Below are positions 60,612 through 64,000 of a stretch of 64,000 nucleotides of DNA, in pieces. Source of the stretch: Acidimicrobiales bacterium. Its GTDB lineage: Bacteria; Actinomycetota; Acidimicrobiia; Acidimicrobiales; Poriferisodalaceae. The translations under genes and the position numbers were made by a program. Where the stretch lies: the NCBI GenBank assembly GCA_030743005.1, contig JASLTG010000014.1, positions 1-64,000 on the forward strand, in the 5' to 3' direction. Numbering within the stretch: the stretch's first letter is position 1; the number at the start of each line of letters is the position of its first letter. Below the pieces are notes generated by a model. That model had not been told where the DNA came from. It did no database searches and saw only the letters and a program-made list of their open reading frames with translations.

Positions 60612-61538
60612 TCAGCCGACAGCCAAATACACCATTGCGCCGGCGTAGATCGCGAGGAGCATAATCGCGTCGCTCTTCCCTATTCGTCGCTTTAGCGCAC
60701 CCCGCGCGTAGGCCCATATGACTGCTCCGAGCATTGCGATGAGTGCACCAGAAGTGAGTTTTGCGTCACCAATTTGGCCAGCACCGGCCAGTCCCATAGC
60801 AGCTCCACCAGCAAGACCATTAAACAAGTTCGAGCCGAAAAGGTTGCCGACAATGAGCCCCGCTTCTTTCTTTCGCGCAGCCGCAACTGCGGTAACTAAC
60901 TCGGGGAGCGAGGTCCCTAAAGCAACGAGAGAAAAACCTATAAAGCCACCACTCAACCCCCAGCTTTCAGCAAGCTTTGTTGCTCCTGAAACGGCTAGCT
61001 GAGCACCTACTAGAACGCCCCCAAGCCCTAGCAGCGACCACAACAGGCTACGGCTCACTGGTTTTTGAACACCAACATCAGTCGGAGAACCTTCCTCCGG
61101 TGTCTTTACCAAGATGATCATGGCGGCGACCAGGAGAACTAAAAGAATCGTTCCATCAGATCTGCTCAGCCTCCCATCACTCACTGCTGCAGCAAAAGCG
61201 ATTACGGCCGCTATCGAAAGAGGCGCTTGTCTTCTAATCACCGATGAGCTCAGAGCGATAGGGGTAACGAGGGCTGCGACACCTAATACCAGCGACAGGT
61301 TCGCAACGTTCGATCCAACAATGTTGCCCACCCCCAACGCTGCGTTACCTCGCAATGCGGCGATGGTGGAAACCACAAGTTCAGGCGCCGATGTGCCGAA
61401 ACCTAAAACTATTGCTCCGATAACTACGGAGCTCATCTTCAAAGATCGGGCGAGTTGCGCGGCGCCCTCAACAAACACATCGCCAGCGCGTACTAATACG
61501 AATAGGCCAATTAAAAGTGAAATTGCAGCTAACAGCAC
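60612..61538 (-). CDS. Calcium/cation:proton or sodium antiporter, CaCA family
   Basis: About 308 residues from GTG 61538, chosen because AGAGGT lies four bases before it; TTG 61571 is in frame but would overlap the upstream gene. Ten or so membrane segments form two inverted repeats, each with the ion-binding signature: LGFGTSAPELVVST and LVALGTSLPELVTAVA. It is the YrbG-like branch that exchanges Ca2+ (or Na+) for a counter-ion across the inner membrane. It follows the dehydratase gene on the same strand. Confidence 0.9.
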   Translation of the reverse strand: MLLAAISLLIGLFVLVRAGDVFVEGAAQLARSLKMSSVVIGAIVLGFGTSAPELVVSTIAALRGNAALGVGNIVGSNVANLSLVLGVAALVTPIALSSSVIRRQAPLSIAAVIAFAAAVSDGRLSRSDGTILLVLLVAAMIILVKTPEEGSPTDVGVQKPVSRSLLWSLLGLGGVLVGAQLAVSGATKLAESWGLSGGFIGFSLVALGTSLPELVTAVAAARKKEAGLIVGNLFGSNLFNGLAGGAAMGLAGAGQIGDAKLTSGALIAMLGAVIWAYARGALKRRIGKSDAIMLLAIYAGAMVYLAVG

Positions 61539-61545
61539 ATGACCT

Positions 61546-63327
61546 CTAATGATTATTTCGTGGGGGCCCAAACGTACGAGCAGTGTCCTGGTATTTCACG
61601 GCTGGCTTTAACACCATTCCTTCGTCGAATTGTCCGACCATACCGCGTTGGATCTCCTGCCAAGGAGTATGGCTTTCAGGGAAATGGAAACCTCCGGCTT
61701 CTTCAAGTTCACGATTGCGGGACTCTATTTCCTCCTCTGAAATCAACATGTTGGCGGTGCCAAGTCTCAAATCGATACGTATCTGATCGCCGGTCTTCAA
61801 AATCGCCAATCCTCCACCCGCAGCCGCTTCTGGAGATGCATTCAGAATTGACGGAGACCCCGAAGTCCCCGATTGGCGGCCGTCACCAATGCATGGAAGT
61901 GAATGCACTCCCCGCACCAACAGCGCCGACGGTGGTTGCATGTTGACTACTTCGGCCCCACCCGGATAGCCGATCGGTCCAGCCCCTCGGATAATCAGCA
62001 TCGAGTTCTCATCAATTTGCAATGAGGGATCATCGATCCGATCGTGGTAATCCTCGGGTCCTTCGAAGACAATAGCTTTGCCCTCAAACGCGTCTGGGTC
62101 ATCAGGATTGGAGAGATACCGATTTCGGAACTCTTCACCAATGACACTGGTTTTCATTATGGCGCTGTCAAACAGATTCCCTGAGAGGTGAACAAAGCCA
62201 GCATCGGCAAGCAAAGGCGCTTCTATCGGCCAAATAACATTCGTATCAAGAATCTCAGCGTCACTGCAGTTAGTGGCAATTGTTGAACCGTTGACGGTCA
62301 TCGCATCTGCGTGCGGTAAAAGTTTGGCATCCATTAGCTGTTTAATAACCGCTGGAACACCGCCTGCATGGAAGTAGTCCTCACCGAGGTATTCACCAGC
62401 AGGCTGCATATTCACTATCAACGGAACTTTTAAGCCAAGGTTTTGCCAGTCATCGTTGTCGAGCGGAACTGATAGGTGTCTGGCCACCGCATTGAGGTGA
62501 ATAGGAGCGTTCGTTGAGCCACCAATAGCAGAGTTCACAACGATGGCATTTTCAAAGGCCTCTCTGGTCATGATGTCTGAAGGACGAACATCTTCTTTGA
62601 CGAGATCGACGATACGTAAACCGGTTCGGTACGCGACCTGAGCCCTTTCTCGGTACGGAGCTGGAATAGCAGCTGCCCCGGGTAACTGCATTCCAAGCGC
62701 TTCAGTTAGTGAGTTCATCGTGGTGGCAGTGCCCATCGTCGAGCAATAGCCGGTTGATGTAGCTGAGGAGGCGACCAAGTCAGCAAATTCACCGTCGTCG
62801 ATTTGGCCAGCAGCGTGGAGTTCGCGAGCCTTCCACACAATTGTCCCAGACCCGGTTCGTTCACCCTGATGCCAACCATTCAGCATCGGTCCGACCGATA
62901 AAGCGATCGCCGGAATATTTACTGTCGCAGCAGCCATGAGACAGGCAGGAGTGGTCTTATCGCAACCGATCGTGAGAACAACACCGTCGAGCGGGTAGCC
63001 CTGCAAGATTTCAACTAACCCCAGATAAGCCAGATTGCGGTCTAATGAAGCCGTCGGTCTTTTGCCAGTTTCTTGAATCGGGTGCACCGGAAACTCGAAA
63101 CAGATTCCGCCAGCTTCCCTGATCCCTTCTCTCACCCTCTTAGCAAGCTCCAGGTGGTGCCGATTGCAGGGAGATAAGTCTGAACCCGTCTGAGCTATAC
63201 CAATGATGGGCTTACCAGACTGAAGTTCCTCTCTGGTGAGTCCGAAGTTGACATAGCGTTCAAGATAAAGAGCGGTCATCAATGGATCGCCTGGAATATC
63301 GAACCAGGCCGCGGACCTAAGTTTCAT
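61546..63327 (-). CDS. IlvD/Edd-family dehydratase, pentonate-type
   Basis: 593 residues from ATG 63327; the open frame runs to 63432 but the extra residues do not match the family. Iron-sulfur ligands are Cys in DLSPCNRH, Cys in [12 protein letters not shown] and Cys in [11 protein letters not shown]. The pattern [17 protein letters not shown] and [13 protein letters not shown] is closer to sugar-acid (arabonate/xylonate-type) dehydratases than to the amino-acid biosynthetic IlvD. It would dehydrate a sugar acid to a 2-keto-3-deoxy acid. It is divergent from the amidohydrolase at 63540 across 212 bases. Confidence 0.88.
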   Translation of the reverse strand: MKLRSAAWFDIPGDPLMTALYLERYVNFGLTREELQSGKPIIGIAQTGSDLSPCNRHHLELAKRVREGIREAGGICFEFPVHPIQETGKRPTASLDRNLAYLGLVEILQGYPLDGVVLTIGCDKTTPACLMAAATVNIPAIALSVGPMLNGWHQGERTGSGTIVWKARELHAAGQIDDGEFADLVASSATSTGYCSTMGTATTMNSLTEALGMQLPGAAAIPAPYRERAQVAYRTGLRIVDLVKEDVRPSDIMTREAFENAIVVNSAIGGSTNAPIHLNAVARHLSVPLDNDDWQNLGLKVPLIVNMQPAGEYLGEDYFHAGGVPAVIKQLMDAKLLPHADAMTVNGSTIATNCSDAEILDTNVIWPIEAPLLADAGFVHLSGNLFDSAIMKTSVIGEEFRNRYLSNPDDPDAFEGKAIVFEGPEDYHDRIDDPSLQIDENSMLIIRGAGPIGYPGGAEVVNMQPPSALLVRGVHSLPCIGDGRQSGTSGSPSILNASPEAAAGGGLAILKTGDQIRIDLRLGTANMLISEEEIESRNRELEEAGGFHFPESHTPWQEIQRGMVGQFDEGMVLKPAVKYQDTARTFGPPRNNH

Positions 63328-63454
63328 TTCATCGCCGTTTCGCACCACGCCCTCCAGTGTGCAGCCTTGACTTGGTTCTAGCAGCCCAAAGCGGAACCCC
63401 TTCAAAAAGGTAGAAAAATCTCGGTGCCACAAACATTGCTGTCTGACAAAGACG

Positions 63455-63474
63455 AGAGACTGCGCTTAGTCTCT
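63455..63474. promoter_or_regulatory. Perfect inverted repeat, candidate operator
   Basis: AGAGACT, six spacer bases, AGTCTCT. It lies in the 212-base divergent gap between the dehydratase and the amidohydrolase. Arms of 7 and a spacer of 6 equal the geometry of the repeat at 1500-1519, though the arm sequence differs. Confidence 0.4.
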
Positions 63475-63539
63475 GAGTGCCTGCTCGCCCACAAAAGATA
63501 AGTAAGACCTATAGCAACTTTCACGAACAGAGGTCGTTG

Positions 63540-64000
63540 ATGACTGAAGAGCCGATAAAGGTATACAGGGCCAAGAAAATTATCACCATGGATCCCACCA
63601 CCCCGAACGCGACTGCAATAGCAGTCCAAGGGGACCGAATAGTTGGAATCGGCAATGAGGATGACTTCAACCAATGGGATGCAGAAGCAATTGACTACAG
63701 CTTTGACGACCATGTGCTGCTCCCTGGCCTTATTGAAGCTCACTCCCATGTCATGTCCGGCGCCTTGTGGGAGTTCCCATACGTCGGGTTCTATGACCGT
63801 GAAGACCCACAAGGAACCACCTGGCAAGGTTGTCGCGATATCGAATCAGTATTGGAACAACTCATCCGATACGAAAATCATATGAGTGACCCCGATGACG
63901 CGTTAATCGCGTGGGGACTCGACCCGATATTCCTTCAAGGGGACCGGCTCGTGGCAAGTCACCTTGATCAGGTGTCCTCCACCAGACCTATCTTTGTGCT
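63540..64000 (+). CDS. Amidohydrolase, YtcJ-like (3' end outside window)
   Basis: The first 153 residues of a gene that runs off the window. From ATG 63540, behind AGAGG, it reads MTEEPIKVYRAKKIITMDP, an opening beta-sandwich typical of amidohydrolases, and then LLPGLIEAHSHVMSG with the HxH of the metal site at about residue 68. Later FYDRED and IAWGLDPIF fit the YtcJ/imidazolonepropionase-like group. It hydrolyses an amide or formamide. Divergent from the dehydratase, with a candidate operator between them. Confidence 0.82.
   Translation, partial: MTEEPIKVYRAKKIITMDPTTPNATAIAVQGDRIVGIGNEDDFNQWDAEAIDYSFDDHVLLPGLIEAHSHVMSGALWEFPYVGFYDREDPQGTTWQGCRDIESVLEQLIRYENHMSDPDDALIAWGLDPIFLQGDRLVASHLDQVSSTRPIFV

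Noticed and set aside
1..64000. tRNA, rRNA, insertion sequences, prophage or CRISPR
   Set aside because: Gaps between genes are mostly under 300 bases and none shows a tRNA cloverleaf, transposase, direct-repeat array or phage gene.

Overview
The window looks like a chromosomal segment of a free-living or host-associated marine actinobacterium, most likely of the Acidimicrobiia type. The clues are mycothiol-family DinB-fold enzymes (27877, 53873), a cold-shock protein and an O-acetylhomoserine sulfhydrylase behind a SAM riboswitch, roughly half G+C, GTG/TTG starts, and many genes with a TAnnnT box exactly 6 nt before the start codon (leaderless transcripts). No tRNA, rRNA, IS element, phage gene or CRISPR array was seen. 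Taxonomy is inferred from gene content only.

The segment is dominated by catabolic enzymes: class III CoA-transferases (11919, 25466, 46560), five acyl-CoA dehydrogenases, two crotonases, two Baeyer-Villiger monooxygenases, five non-haem iron oxygenases, an acyl-CoA carboxylase subunit, a sulfatase, a phosphodiesterase-like enzyme, VOC proteins and thioesterases. This suits an organism that eats recalcitrant dissolved organic matter (terpenoid, steroid, aromatic or sulfated compounds).

Layout. 1-5.2 kb: operon-like run of a Rieske oxygenase, a 2OG oxygenase, two tandem QueG/RdhA-like iron-sulfur proteins, a small unknown protein and an acyl-CoA synthetase. 5.3-7.2 kb: secreted metzincin lipoprotein. 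7.3-16 kb: desaturase/hydroxylase, two divergent acyl-CoA dehydrogenases, a beta-hydroxyacid dehydrogenase, a fused double CoA-transferase and metY. 16-25.4 kb: BVMO, nitroreductase, cold-shock protein and several small or membrane proteins. 25.4-31 kb: second fused CoA-transferase, mycothiol-type enzyme, cupin, aminotransferase. 31-41.9 kb: quinone oxidoreductase, then a five-gene minus-strand operon (36895 down to 32169), then PhyH plus HAPMO-like BVMO, threonine aldolase and TauD. 41.9-64 kb: carboxyltransferase, D-aminoacylase, infA, CoA-transferase, crotonases, dehydrogenase, phosphodiesterase, MBL, PhyH, VOC, MFS, sulfatase, hydrolases, antiporter, pentonate-type dehydratase and the start of an amidohydrolase.

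The standout is in the minus-strand operon at 33509-34996. A protein resembling linalool dehydratase/isomerase is interrupted by one in-frame TGA, precisely where the second catalytic cysteine of that family is expected. The TGA is followed at the canonical distance by a hairpin with a GGTCT loop, the hallmark of a bacterial SECIS element. I read this as an undescribed selenocysteine-containing LinD-like enzyme that a gene caller would split in two. Its operon partners (hydroxyacid dehydrogenase, acyl-CoA dehydrogenase, phosphotriesterase-like lactonase, thioesterase) suggest a dedicated pathway.
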